A stretch of DNA of 64,000 nt, taken from NCBI GenBank assembly GCA_015066565.1, contig SVOB01000001.1, forward strand, positions 62,001 to 126,000, given 5' to 3'. Position 1 is the stretch's first letter; every line of letters begins with the position of its first letter. The DNA comes from Oscillospiraceae bacterium. Lineage in GTDB: Bacteria > Bacillota > Clostridia > Oscillospirales > Acutalibacteraceae. The position numbers were made by a program, and so were the translations under genes. A model generated the notes under the pieces. That model saw only the letters and a list, made by a program, of their open reading frames with translations, did not search any database and was not told the origin of the DNA. Below are positions 53,881 through 63,970 of this stretch, in pieces.

Positions 53881-54543
53881 ATGATTAATATTGCGATTGA
53901 CGGACCCGGAGGAGCAGGTAAAAGCACTATTGCCAAAGCGGCGGCAAAGGAGCTCGGATACATTTATGTCGATACAGGCGCCCTTTACCGTTCAGTCGGA
54001 CTTTATGCTTTAAGGAAAGAGGTTAAAACCGATTCGGCTGATGAGGTTGTTCCGCTTCTCTCTGAAATATCGGTTGAATTAAAATTCATTGACGGCTCAC
54101 AGAGAGTGTATCTCAACGGCGAGGATGTCTCGGAAGAAATCAGAACGCCTGAGGCTTCTATGGCGGCTTCAAACGTTTCCGCTATCCAGGCTGTAAGAGA
54201 TTTTCTTTTCGACCTTCAGAGAAATATTGCTAAAGAGAATAACTGCATTATGGACGGAAGGGATATCGGCACTGTTGTTCTTCCGAACGCACAGGTTAAG
54301 ATTTTCCTTACTGCTTCAGCTGAAGAAAGAGCCAAAAGACGTTATCTTCAGCTTATGGAAAAGGGTCAGGAAGTTAAATATGAGGATGTATTAAAAGAAC
54401 TTCAGGAGCGAGATTACCAGGATTCTCACCGTGAAATCGCGCCCTTAAAGCCCGCTGAAGATTCAATTATAATCGACACCTCGGATATTAATCTTGAACA
54501 ATCTATTGATACTGTAGTAAATGTAATCAGGGAGAGAGTATAA
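53881..54543 (+). CDS. cmk: Cytidylate kinase
   Basis: A 220-residue kinase phosphorylating CMP and dCMP. The P-loop GPGGAGKSTIAKA, YVDTGALYRSVGLYAL, MDGRDIGTVVLPNA and the C-terminal RDYQDSHREIAPLKPAEDSI are diagnostic. The stop shares one base with the plsC start. The order cmk-plsC-ispH/rpsA is a standard clostridial operon. Confidence 0.96.
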   Translation: MINIAIDGPGGAGKSTIAKAAAKELGYIYVDTGALYRSVGLYALRKEVKTDSADEVVPLLSEISVELKFIDGSQRVYLNGEDVSEEIRTPEASMAASNVSAIQAVRDFLFDLQRNIAKENNCIMDGRDIGTVVLPNAQVKIFLTASAEERAKRRYLQLMEKGQEVKYEDVLKELQERDYQDSHREIAPLKPAEDSIIIDTSDINLEQSIDTVVNVIRERV

Positions 54544-55178
54544 TGTCAAAAAAATTTGACTATTCCGTTTTTAAGGAATACGGCTTTCATACTGCAATTC
54601 GTCCTTTAGGTTCATTTCTTAATAAGTTTGTTTTTCATGTTACATATAAGGGGCAGGAGAATATTCCGCCTGAGGATAAACCAATAATTATCTGTCCTAA
54701 CCATATTTCCGCCACCGACCCTGTTGTTGTCGCTATGGGTATGAAAAGGCGTATTCACTTTATGGCTAAGGAAGAGCTTTTTAAAAACCCGATTGCGGCG
54801 TGGGGAATGAAGCACAACAATACTTTTCCCGTAAGCAGAGGGAAAATGGATGTTAAAGCCGTTAAATACTCAATTGAGTTAATTGAACACGGTAAGAATT
54901 TAGCTATTTTTCCCGAGGGAACACGCTCAAAAGAGGGTAAACCCAAGCAGGGTAAAAACGGAGCGGCTTACGTTGCTAAAAAAACGGGTGCGGACGTTCT
55001 TCCCGTTGCTATCTGCAAGGATAACGAGAAGAACACTATCACTGTTGTTTTCGGTAAGATTATAAAAAACAGCGAGTTCGGTTTTACCGACTCAAAATCT
55101 AAAGAAGAACTTACAAAGGCTACCGAAAGAATTATGTCGGATATTACTTCAATGTGGGAGGAAGAGCTTTGCAAATAA
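54543..55178 (+). CDS. plsC: 1-acyl-sn-glycerol-3-phosphate acyltransferase
   Basis: A 211-residue acyltransferase in phosphatidic acid synthesis. The catalytic HxxxxD is NHISATD, and the glycerol-phosphate motif is FPEGTRSKEGK. One membrane-associated region lies near the N-terminus. The gene overlaps the ispH/rpsA start. Confidence 0.92.
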   Translation: MSKKFDYSVFKEYGFHTAIRPLGSFLNKFVFHVTYKGQENIPPEDKPIIICPNHISATDPVVVAMGMKRRIHFMAKEELFKNPIAAWGMKHNNTFPVSRGKMDVKAVKYSIELIEHGKNLAIFPEGTRSKEGKPKQGKNGAAYVAKKTGADVLPVAICKDNEKNTITVVFGKIIKNSEFGFTDSKSKEELTKATERIMSDITSMWEEELCK

Positions 55179-57313
55179 CGCTCGCAAAAACCGCCGGCTT
55201 CTGTTTCGGCGTGGACAGGGCTGTGAATATGCTTTATTCTCTTGTTGACGAGGGGAAAAAGGTTTGTACCTTAGGACCGATTATTCATAATCCGTCCGTT
55301 ATTTCCGACCTTGAAAAAAGGGGAGTAAGGATTATTGAAAACCCGTCCGAAGCAGATAATGATTCGCTGATTGTCATAAGGACCCACGGGGTTACAAGAG
55401 ACACTCTTTCTGAAATTGAAAACAGCGGTTGCCGTTTTTGTAATGCCACCTGTCCTTTTGTTACTAAAATTCACAAAATAGTATCCGAAAACTCCGATGA
55501 AAACTCCGTTGTTCTTATCGCAGGCGACGGCAATCATCCCGAGGTAGTCGGCATCAGAAGCTATTGTAAAGGCAAATCTTTTGTCTTTAAAAACGAGGAA
55601 GAGCTTGACGGGATACTAAAAAATGATGAATTTTTTGGTGAAAATGACATAATTTTGGTTTCTCAGACGACTTTCAGCGTAAATGAATGGAAAAAATGTG
55701 AAAAAAAATTAAAATTATTGTATACAAATGCGATAATTTTTGATACAATATGTAATGCTACCGAAGAAAGACAGAAGGAAGCAAGCGAACTGTCACTGGC
55801 TAATGACGCTATGGTTATTGTCGGCGGCAGGACAAGCTCAAACACCGCTAAGTTAAAAGCAGTTTGTGAAAAAAACTGTCCGACGTTTTTAATTGAAACG
55901 GCTGACGAGCTTTCCGAAATTGATTTTTCCTGTTTTAAATCGGTCGGTGTTACCGCGGGCGCTTCGACACCCGACGGTGTAATCAAGGAGGTATTAGGTA
56001 AAATGTCCGAAATTAAAAACGAACAAACAACTGAAGTAAAGGAGGAGCCTATTTCTGCTATGGACGGAGATACGAGCTTTGAGGCAATGCTTGAAGAGAA
56101 TCTTGAAGCGATGAACTCTGATCAAAAAGTAGTTGGCGTTGTCGTTGGCATTTCGGCTACTGAGATACAGCTTGACATCGGCAGAAAGCAGACAGGCTAT
56201 CTTCCTTTCAACGAGTACAGCAACGATCCCACAGTTGACCCCAAGAAAGAGGTCAAGGTAGGTGATGAGCTTAATCTCATCATCATGAAAACAAACGATG
56301 CTGAAGGCACAATCACTCTTTCGAAGAAGAGATATGATGCCGCTAAGGTTTGGGAAGACCTTGCCGCTGATGAAGAAAAGGTTTACGAAGGAACGGTTAC
56401 CGATATTGTCGGTGACGGCAAGGGCCTTTTCGTAGCCGCTAACGGCTTCAGAGCGTTCATTCCCGCTTCACTCGCTAAAGCTAACAGAAACGACTCTCTT
56501 GAGGATATGCTCAAGACTCAGGTTAAGTTCAGAATTATTGAAGTTGACAAGAGACGCAGAAGAGTTGTCGGTTCAATCCGCGCTCTTATTTCCGACGCTC
56601 GCAGAGAAGCTCGTGAAAAGTTCTGGGCTGAGGCAGAGGTTAATCAGGTTTATACCGGTACGGTCAGAAGCCTTACCAACTACGGCGCATTTGTTGACCT
56701 TGGCGGCGTTGACGGTATGATACATATTTCCGAGCTTTCATGGCAGAGAATTAAGCATCCGTCAGAGGTTGTCAATGTAGGCGACACGGTTGAGGTTTAT
56801 ATTAAGGCTCTTGATAAAGAAAATAAAAAGGTTTCTCTCGGCTACAAGAAGGTTGAGGACAACCCGTGGGAGATTATGAAGAGAGATTATCCCGTAGGCA
56901 GTGAGGTTGAAGCTACTATTGTCGGCCTTACTACTTTCGGAGCTTTCGCTCAGATAATTCCCGGCGTTGACGGCCTTATCCATATTTCACAGATTTCTTA
57001 TTCACGCATCGGCAAGCCCGCTGACGTTCTTAAGATTGGTGAAAAGGTTAACGTAAAGGTTCTTGAAATAGATGACGAGAAGAAGAGAATTTCTCTTTCA
57101 ATCAAGGCTCTTCTTGAACCTCCTGTAGTTGAAGAAGCACCTGCTGATGAAGCTCCTGCAGATGAGGCTCCCGTTGAAGAAGCTCCTGTCGAAGAGGCTC
57201 CTGTTGAGGAAGCTCCTGCTGAGGAAGCTCCTGTTGAAGAAGCACCTGTTGAGGAAGCTCCCGCTGAAGAAGTACCTGTTGAGGAAGCTCCCGCTGAAGA
57301 AACAGCAGAATAA
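55169..57313 (+). CDS. ispH-rpsA: IspH-ribosomal protein S1 fusion (HMBPP reductase / S1)
   Basis: A 714-residue fusion starting at TTG (GGAGG 7 nt upstream, overlapping plsC). Residues ~1-280 are IspH: cluster Cys in AGFCFGVDRA and NATCPFV, ITHGV-type RTHGV, NATEERQKE and GASTPDGV. It makes IPP and DMAPP in the MEP pathway. Residues ~310-650 hold four S1 RNA-binding repeats, each near 70 residues. The tail (~655-714) is a Glu-Ala-Pro-Val repeat. IspH-S1 fusions are known in clostridia. A strong in-frame internal RBS and ATG lie exactly at the junction (M279). Confidence 0.93.
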   Translation: MQITLAKTAGFCFGVDRAVNMLYSLVDEGKKVCTLGPIIHNPSVISDLEKRGVRIIENPSEADNDSLIVIRTHGVTRDTLSEIENSGCRFCNATCPFVTKIHKIVSENSDENSVVLIAGDGNHPEVVGIRSYCKGKSFVFKNEEELDGILKNDEFFGENDIILVSQTTFSVNEWKKCEKKLKLLYTNAIIFDTICNATEERQKEASELSLANDAMVIVGGRTSSNTAKLKAVCEKNCPTFLIETADELSEIDFSCFKSVGVTAGASTPDGVIKEVLGKMSEIKNEQTTEVKEEPISAMDGDTSFEAMLEENLEAMNSDQKVVGVVVGISATEIQLDIGRKQTGYLPFNEYSNDPTVDPKKEVKVGDELNLIIMKTNDAEGTITLSKKRYDAAKVWEDLAADEEKVYEGTVTDIVGDGKGLFVAANGFRAFIPASLAKANRNDSLEDMLKTQVKFRIIEVDKRRRRVVGSIRALISDARREAREKFWAEAEVNQVYTGTVRSLTNYGAFVDLGGVDGMIHISELSWQRIKHPSEVVNVGDTVEVYIKALDKENKKVSLGYKKVEDNPWEIMKRDYPVGSEVEATIVGLTTFGAFAQIIPGVDGLIHISQISYSRIGKPADVLKIGEKVNVKVLEIDDEKKRISLSIKALLEPPVVEEAPADEAPADEAPVEEAPVEEAPVEEAPAEEAPVEEAPVEEAPAEEVPVEEAPAEETAE
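55985..56005 (+). promoter_or_regulatory. Internal RBS and start codon for a free S1 protein
   Basis: AAGGAGGT (55985-55992), 10 nt, then ATG (56003) in frame with the fusion gene. A second, less well spaced GGAGG (56041) and ATG (56060), also in frame, follow. Use of the first would give a 436-residue S1 protein. Confidence 0.6.
57130..57312 (+). repeat. Tandem Glu-Ala-Pro-(Val/Ala) coding repeat
   Basis: About 12 degenerate copies of a 15-base unit (GAAGCTCCTGTTGAG-like) encode E-A-P-V/A-E at the C-terminus of the S1 fusion. It is strongly acidic and probably disordered. Confidence 0.85.
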
Positions 57314-57330
57314 TTTTTCTGAAATAATTT

Positions 57331-57367
57331 AAAAGGTCAGTAATTGATTTTACTGACCTTTTATTTC
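57331..57367 (+). terminator. Intrinsic terminator after ispH-rpsA
   Basis: A perfect 13-bp stem (AAAAGGTCAGTAA / TTACTGACCTTTT), 6-nt loop, T-rich tail. Confidence 0.92.
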
Positions 57368-57388
57368 TAATCTGAGGGATGTGTTTTT

Positions 57389-59110
57389 ATGAAAAAGCTC
57401 AAAATAGCTTCGGCTGTTGCCGTTTCATCTGCCGCAGCCTTAGGCGTTGGAATTAACGTTTTAAAAAGAAAAAACATCTGTCCGTTATGTGAAATCAAAA
57501 AGGCTTTGTCAAGCCTTGACGTTCACGTAAAGGATGGCGAAAAGTTTTCTAACGGAGTTGCGCTGACTCCGCCTATGGGCTGGTCAAGCTGGAATACTTT
57601 TGCGTCGAATATTAATGAGGATTTAATCTATGAAACCGCTCTCGCAATGAAAAACAGCGGTCTGCTCGAAGCGGGCTATAACTACGTTAATATTGATGAC
57701 TGCTGGCACAGTTCTTTAAGAGATAAGGACGGCAGACTGCAGGGTGATTTAACTGCTTTTCCGAGCGGTATAAAAAATCTTGTCGAGCGAATTAACGCTC
57801 TCGGCTTTAAGGTCGGATTATATTCTTCAAACGGAACTCTGACCTGCGAGGATTTGCCTGCATCTCTAGGCAACGAGAGAATTGACGCTGAAACTCTTGC
57901 CGAATGGGGCGTCGAATATTTTAAATATGACTTTTGTCATAACGAGTCAATAAGCTCAAAAGCCCCTTTAATTGAACAGATTATAATTACTGCTAAAAGC
58001 GGTGATTTTTCAAAAATTTTAACCCCTGAAAATGCTGTTCTTTCAGGCTCTGCAAAAATTTTGAGCGACGATAAGGGATGCTTTATCGGAAGGCTTGACG
58101 CTAATCTTGGTTCGGCAGTTTTCAGAGTTGAAAATGTGCCTGCTGATGATGAATACATTGTTACATTTATTGTCAGAAAGAACGGCGAAAAAGAAAAGTT
58201 TTTAACTCTTACCGTGAATGGAAAAGACGAATATGAATTATCTGCTCCGCCCACAAAAGCCTGGAGTAAATCGGGAAGAGTACAGCTTTTTGTTAAGCTG
58301 AAAAAGGATGAAAATATTATTGAAATAAAGAACCCGATAGGCTCTAAGATGGACAGCGCCGCAAGGCAGTATATCAATATGGGTAAAGAGCTTAAAAGAG
58401 CGACAAGGTTATTCGCCGAAAAGAACGGCGTTAAGGAAAAGCCTATCGTTTATTCAATTTGTGAATGGGGATTGAACAAGCCGTGGAAATGGGGCTCTCA
58501 GGCGGGAAATCTCTGGCGTACAACTCCCGATATTAAGCCGTTCTGGGCTTCGGTAGTCGGTATTTATGAGATTAACGTAAAGTTAGGTAAGTATTCGGGC
58601 GTCGGTGCATATAATGACCCGGATATGCTTGAGGTCGGCAACGGAAAGCTGACTTATGACGAAAATATTTCTCATTTTTCGCTTTGGTGTATGATGAGCG
58701 CGCCGCTGATTTTAGGTAACGATGTGCGAAAGTTCGTTTTACCCGACGGAACCGTTGATAAGAACAACAGAACACTTGAAATTGTTACAAATAAAAACCT
58801 TATTGCCATCAATCAGGACAAGCGCTGTATTCAGTGCGAGAGAATAAGGAATGATTTACTTCACGATATTCTTATTAAGCCGCTTGAAAACGGTGAACTC
58901 GCTGTTTGCTTTTTCAATAAGGGTCCGAAAGGCTCGGTTATGAGAACGGATATTAACGAATTAAGAAAGAATATTAACGTTGATTTGCCCGAAAGCAAAA
59001 AGTACGAATGTCTTGATTTATGGGATAATAAGGACTTTGAAACAAACGGGGAAATATCTTGCGAGGTACCGTCGCACGGCGTTAAGGTCTATAGAATTAA
59101 GTCTTGTTAA
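57389..59110 (+). CDS. Membrane-anchored GH27 alpha-galactosidase with a nested beta domain
   Basis: 573 residues. An N-terminal hydrophobic segment (~4-24) acts as signal or anchor, followed by CPLC. The clan GH-D barrel starts LTPPMGWSSWNTF. The predicted nucleophile is D181 (YFKYDFCHN) and the acid/base D381 in the RxxxD pattern RTTPD. Between them, ~residues 195-325 form an extra beta-rich module (GSAVFRVENVPADDEYIVTF) resembling a carbohydrate-binding domain inserted into the barrel. A beta-sandwich C-domain follows. It should release alpha-linked galactose at the cell surface; alpha-N-acetylgalactosamine or arabinopyranose are alternatives. Confidence 0.88.
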   Translation: MKKLKIASAVAVSSAAALGVGINVLKRKNICPLCEIKKALSSLDVHVKDGEKFSNGVALTPPMGWSSWNTFASNINEDLIYETALAMKNSGLLEAGYNYVNIDDCWHSSLRDKDGRLQGDLTAFPSGIKNLVERINALGFKVGLYSSNGTLTCEDLPASLGNERIDAETLAEWGVEYFKYDFCHNESISSKAPLIEQIIITAKSGDFSKILTPENAVLSGSAKILSDDKGCFIGRLDANLGSAVFRVENVPADDEYIVTFIVRKNGEKEKFLTLTVNGKDEYELSAPPTKAWSKSGRVQLFVKLKKDENIIEIKNPIGSKMDSAARQYINMGKELKRATRLFAEKNGVKEKPIVYSICEWGLNKPWKWGSQAGNLWRTTPDIKPFWASVVGIYEINVKLGKYSGVGAYNDPDMLEVGNGKLTYDENISHFSLWCMMSAPLILGNDVRKFVLPDGTVDKNNRTLEIVTNKNLIAINQDKRCIQCERIRNDLLHDILIKPLENGELAVCFFNKGPKGSVMRTDINELRKNINVDLPESKKYECLDLWDNKDFETNGEISCEVPSHGVKVYRIKSC

Positions 59111-59486
59111 ATATTTTCCTTAATCGCTTGCATATAAGCACGCTCGGGATTGACAGCAAAAGCCATAAAAGGCTGTTGAAAAGGTTGATTTGACCTAAAA
59201 AGTTAAGAGGCATATTTGAATAATCCCAGATTTTTAGCCCTAAAGCTTTGTTAAGAATCATACCTAAAAATAATTCTGTGGTTGTAATTAGAAGTGTAAA
59301 AATTATTATTTGTGTGGTATAATAGTTTTGTTCCATTTTACAGCTTACCGAGTAAAGCAGAATAAACACAAGACCGCCCGAAATTACCATTGTCCAATGT
59401 GTATAACCGCGGAAAAGAATTTCAATCAGGCTGTAAGTAAAAGAGCCGATAGTGTAAATTAAAAGCGTGTTTTTAATCTTTATCAA
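59097..59486 (-). CDS. Small integral membrane protein (putative ABC-transporter type IV family)
   Basis: About 129 residues, with four helices (near residues 8-27, 32-52, 60-80, 95-118). FRGYTHWTMVISGG and ALGLKIWDYSNMPLNFLGQI match the family Pfam lists as putative ABC-transporter type IV (PF06541), whose function is uncertain. TTG with AAAGGTG 7 nt upstream is taken as start; a GTG three codons earlier overlaps that RBS. The 3' end overlaps the convergent alpha-galactosidase by 14 nt. Confidence 0.75.
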   Translation of the reverse strand: MIKIKNTLLIYTIGSFTYSLIEILFRGYTHWTMVISGGLVFILLYSVSCKMEQNYYTTQIIIFTLLITTTELFLGMILNKALGLKIWDYSNMPLNFLGQINLFNSLLWLLLSIPSVLICKRLRKIFNKT

Positions 59487-59491
59487 AATAA

Positions 59492-61522
<2,031 letters not shown>

Positions 61523-61534
61523 ATGAATAAAAAT

Positions 61535-61572
61535 AAAAACCGCCTCAAATAATAGTTTTGAGGTGGTTTTTT
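61535..61572 (+). terminator. Terminator-like hairpin after ligA that carries the next RBS
   Basis: A 15-bp stem (61535-61549 with 61557-61571, one G-U) and a 7-nt loop, ending in TTTTTT directly before the next ATG. GAGGTGG in the right arm (61560-61566) is the only visible RBS for the small gene that follows. Confidence 0.75.
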
Positions 61573-61776
61573 ATGTCATTATCCAATAACAGCAATACCG
61601 GCGACAATAAGAATAAATTCTATAAGCATACCTTAAACGGAATGCAGAAACGTTTTTTTAGCCGTTCATCCGATATGTTTTATGAAACGGGACTTTCCGA
61701 AGCGGATGAGCTTGATGATTATCTTATTGAAGAGGATGAATTTGAAGACGATTCATATGATTGGGAGGATATTTAA
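61573..61776 (+). CDS. Small acidic protein, function unknown
   Basis: 67 residues: a polar N-terminal half with basic residues (KNKFYKHTLNGMQKRFF) and a very acidic C-terminus (ADELDDYLIEEDEFEDDSYD). No signal or membrane segment, no known family. The ATG is preferred over an in-frame TTG inside the hairpin. The stop abuts the stop of the convergent rluD-like gene. It may be a real short gene whose translation depends on the hairpin. Confidence 0.55.
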   Translation: MSLSNNSNTGDNKNKFYKHTLNGMQKRFFSRSSDMFYETGLSEADELDDYLIEEDEFEDDSYDWEDI

Positions 61777-62733
61777 TCAGATTTTTCCCTTGTAAAAATC
61801 GTCGAGAAACCAAATGTTATCAACAGAAAACTCCTTGTTATTCAAATAGTCAAGGCATCCTGCGTCGGTTGTGAAATTAAATACGATTTTGTAAGAATAT
61901 AAAAGCTGTCTTTTATTTTCTTTGTTTGTTTTCTTGCTTCCGTATTTAATATCGCCTGCAAGCGGGTGACCGATTGAAGAAAAATGAGCTCTTATCTGGT
62001 GGGTTCTTCCTGTCAGAAGATGAACTTCTGCAAGAGAAAAACCGTTATTTTCGTCAATGATTCTGTATTCGGTTTTTATCTCTTTAGAGTTCTCTTTTTC
62101 CTTTGAATAAATCTTTACAATATTTTTATCTTCATTTTTAATCAGGTATCCTTTAAGGGTATCTGATTTTTTATTGAGAACGCCCTCAATTACGCAAAGA
62201 TAGTATTTTTCGATTTCTCTGTCCTTGAGCTTTTTATTGAGAATTCTCAACGCTTCGGCATTCTTTGCGGCGATTACTATTCCGCCCGTATTTCTGTCAA
62301 TTCTGTTTACGAGTGAGGGGGTAAAAGAGGTTTCTTCGTCGGGGTTATACTCGTTTTTTTCATAAAGATAACGCTTTACTCTGCCGACTAAGGTGTCAAC
62401 GTATTCCTCGTTGTCAGGGTGACATAAAAGTCCGACTTTTTTGTTAAGAAGAATAAGGTTTTCATCCTCGTAAACAATATCGATTTCCTTTGAAGCGCGC
62501 ATAAAATCATAAACGGATTCCTTTTTGACAAAGAACTCGTCATTGATATACATTTCAACCAGGTCGCCCTCATTAAGCTTAGTTGAAATCTCAGCCTTTT
62601 TGCCGTTGAGCTTAATTCTCTTTGTCCTTAGATACTTATACATAAGACTTTTCGGCAGCGAGGGAACTGTTTTAGTTATGAACTTGTCAAATCTCTGGTT
62701 GGCTTCGTTTTTGCCTATAGTAAAGCTTTTCAA
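61777..62733 (-). CDS. RluC/RluD-family 23S rRNA pseudouridine synthase
   Basis: A 318-residue enzyme with an N-terminal S4 domain (QRFDKFITKTVPSLPKS) and the catalytic Asp in VNRIDRNTGG, then LTGRTHQIRAHFSSIGHPLAGD. It starts at TTG with GAGG 7 nt upstream. RluC- and RluD-type specificity cannot be separated by eye. It lies 13 nt after the aminopeptidase gene on the same strand. Confidence 0.88.
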   Translation of the reverse strand: MKSFTIGKNEANQRFDKFITKTVPSLPKSLMYKYLRTKRIKLNGKKAEISTKLNEGDLVEMYINDEFFVKKESVYDFMRASKEIDIVYEDENLILLNKKVGLLCHPDNEEYVDTLVGRVKRYLYEKNEYNPDEETSFTPSLVNRIDRNTGGIVIAAKNAEALRILNKKLKDREIEKYYLCVIEGVLNKKSDTLKGYLIKNEDKNIVKIYSKEKENSKEIKTEYRIIDENNGFSLAEVHLLTGRTHQIRAHFSSIGHPLAGDIKYGSKKTNKENKRQLLYSYKIVFNFTTDAGCLDYLNNKEFSVDNIWFLDDFYKGKI

Positions 62734-62746
62734 AAATTTACCTCTT

Positions 62747-63970
62747 TCAGAAAGCCCACTTGCCCTTGCGGAAAATGGGAACTGTTTTTCCGTCGCGTGT
62801 TAAAGCGTCAATGTCAAGTCCTTCATAGCCTATCATAAAATCGACGTGAATCATTGAGTCGTTAATTCCAAGCTCTCTGCACTCTTCAAGCGTCATATTT
62901 TCAAAGCCCTTGATTGTGTCAGCAAAGCCCATTCCGAGCGCCAGATGGCAGGCGGCGTTTTCGTCAAACAGGGTTTCATAGAATAACATACCTGATTCCG
63001 AGATAGGCGAGTTTACGGGTACTAAAGCGCATTCGCCGAGATATGCCGCACCCTCGTCCATTGAAATCATCTGTTCAAGCAATGATTGATTTCTTTCAGC
63101 CTTAACCTCAACTGCCTTACCGTTTTTAAAACGAACGGAGAAGTTTTCAATCAGCTCACCTCTGTATGATAAAGGCTTGGTAGCATAAACAATTCCTTCA
63201 GCCTTTCCTCTCATTGGGGAAATGAAACATTCTTCGGTGGGAATATTGGGGTTGAAGAAAATTCCCTGCAAGCTTGTATCTCCGCCGCCCTTGAACTCAG
63301 CCTGCTCAATCATTCCGACTGTCAGGTCGGTTCCGTTCTCACCCTTATAATGAAGCTCTTTGATACCGAGCTTATTAAGATATTCGCAGCGGTCATGAAG
63401 GTCCTTGTTGTGAGAATCCCATTCAGCTACGGGGTCGTCTGTAACACGGGAGGTGAAAAGAATAGCTTCCCAAAGCTTTTCAATAGCCTTGCCCTTAGGA
63501 AGCTCGGGAAAAAGCTTTTTCGCCCAGGCGGCGCCCGGAACGGCGGCAATACACCACTGATATTTGTTTTCCATTTTGTCAATATAAGGCTTTACAATAG
63601 GATAACGTTTCTGTCTTGCTTTTGAAACCTTTCCCTGGTTAATGCCCTTAAGTCCGTCGGGGTCTTCGGAAACAAGATAAATACGGCAGGGGAGAGTTTC
63701 GATATAATGCTCGTAACGTACCTTCTCCCATTCCTCAACCTTTGACATTGTAGTTACCGACTGGTGGCGTACATGAAGCTTTTCAAGCGGCTGATAGTCA
63801 AACTCAACCTTAACTTTTCTTGCACCCGCTTTATAGCATTCGTCAACAAGCTTTTCAACGAATTTCGGTTGATCAAGGTCACAGGTAATTATAACATCCT
63901 GACCCTTCTGTATGTTTACGCCTGTTCTTGCAATAAGACGGGCGTATTGACGTAAAACTGTCTGTTTCAT
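62747..63970 (-). CDS. M29-family metallo-aminopeptidase (AmpS/AmpT-like)
   Basis: A 407-residue protein. The N-terminal YARLIARTGVNIQKGQDVII and C-terminal INDSMIHVDFMIGYEGLDIDA (His-x-Asp metal ligands) match peptidase family M29, dimeric cobalt/zinc aminopeptidases that trim peptides in the cytosol. Glu ligands are likely in PTEECFISPMRGKAEG and in SMDEGAAYLGECAL. An AAGGAG lies 11 nt before the ATG. The 30 bases beyond it, to the window end, show nothing else. Confidence 0.9.
   Translation of the reverse strand: MKQTVLRQYARLIARTGVNIQKGQDVIITCDLDQPKFVEKLVDECYKAGARKVKVEFDYQPLEKLHVRHQSVTTMSKVEEWEKVRYEHYIETLPCRIYLVSEDPDGLKGINQGKVSKARQKRYPIVKPYIDKMENKYQWCIAAVPGAAWAKKLFPELPKGKAIEKLWEAILFTSRVTDDPVAEWDSHNKDLHDRCEYLNKLGIKELHYKGENGTDLTVGMIEQAEFKGGGDTSLQGIFFNPNIPTEECFISPMRGKAEGIVYATKPLSYRGELIENFSVRFKNGKAVEVKAERNQSLLEQMISMDEGAAYLGECALVPVNSPISESGMLFYETLFDENAACHLALGMGFADTIKGFENMTLEECRELGINDSMIHVDFMIGYEGLDIDALTRDGKTVPIFRKGKWAF

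Noticed and set aside
57130-57312. Short regular repeats that could suggest CRISPR
   Set aside because: The unit is 15 bases in frame with the S1 gene, has no spacers and encodes an E-A-P repeat; it is a coding repeat.
59097-59110. 14-nt convergent overlap of the alpha-galactosidase and membrane protein genes
   Set aside because: Short tail-to-tail overlaps are common in compact genomes; no sign of a frameshift or extension was seen.
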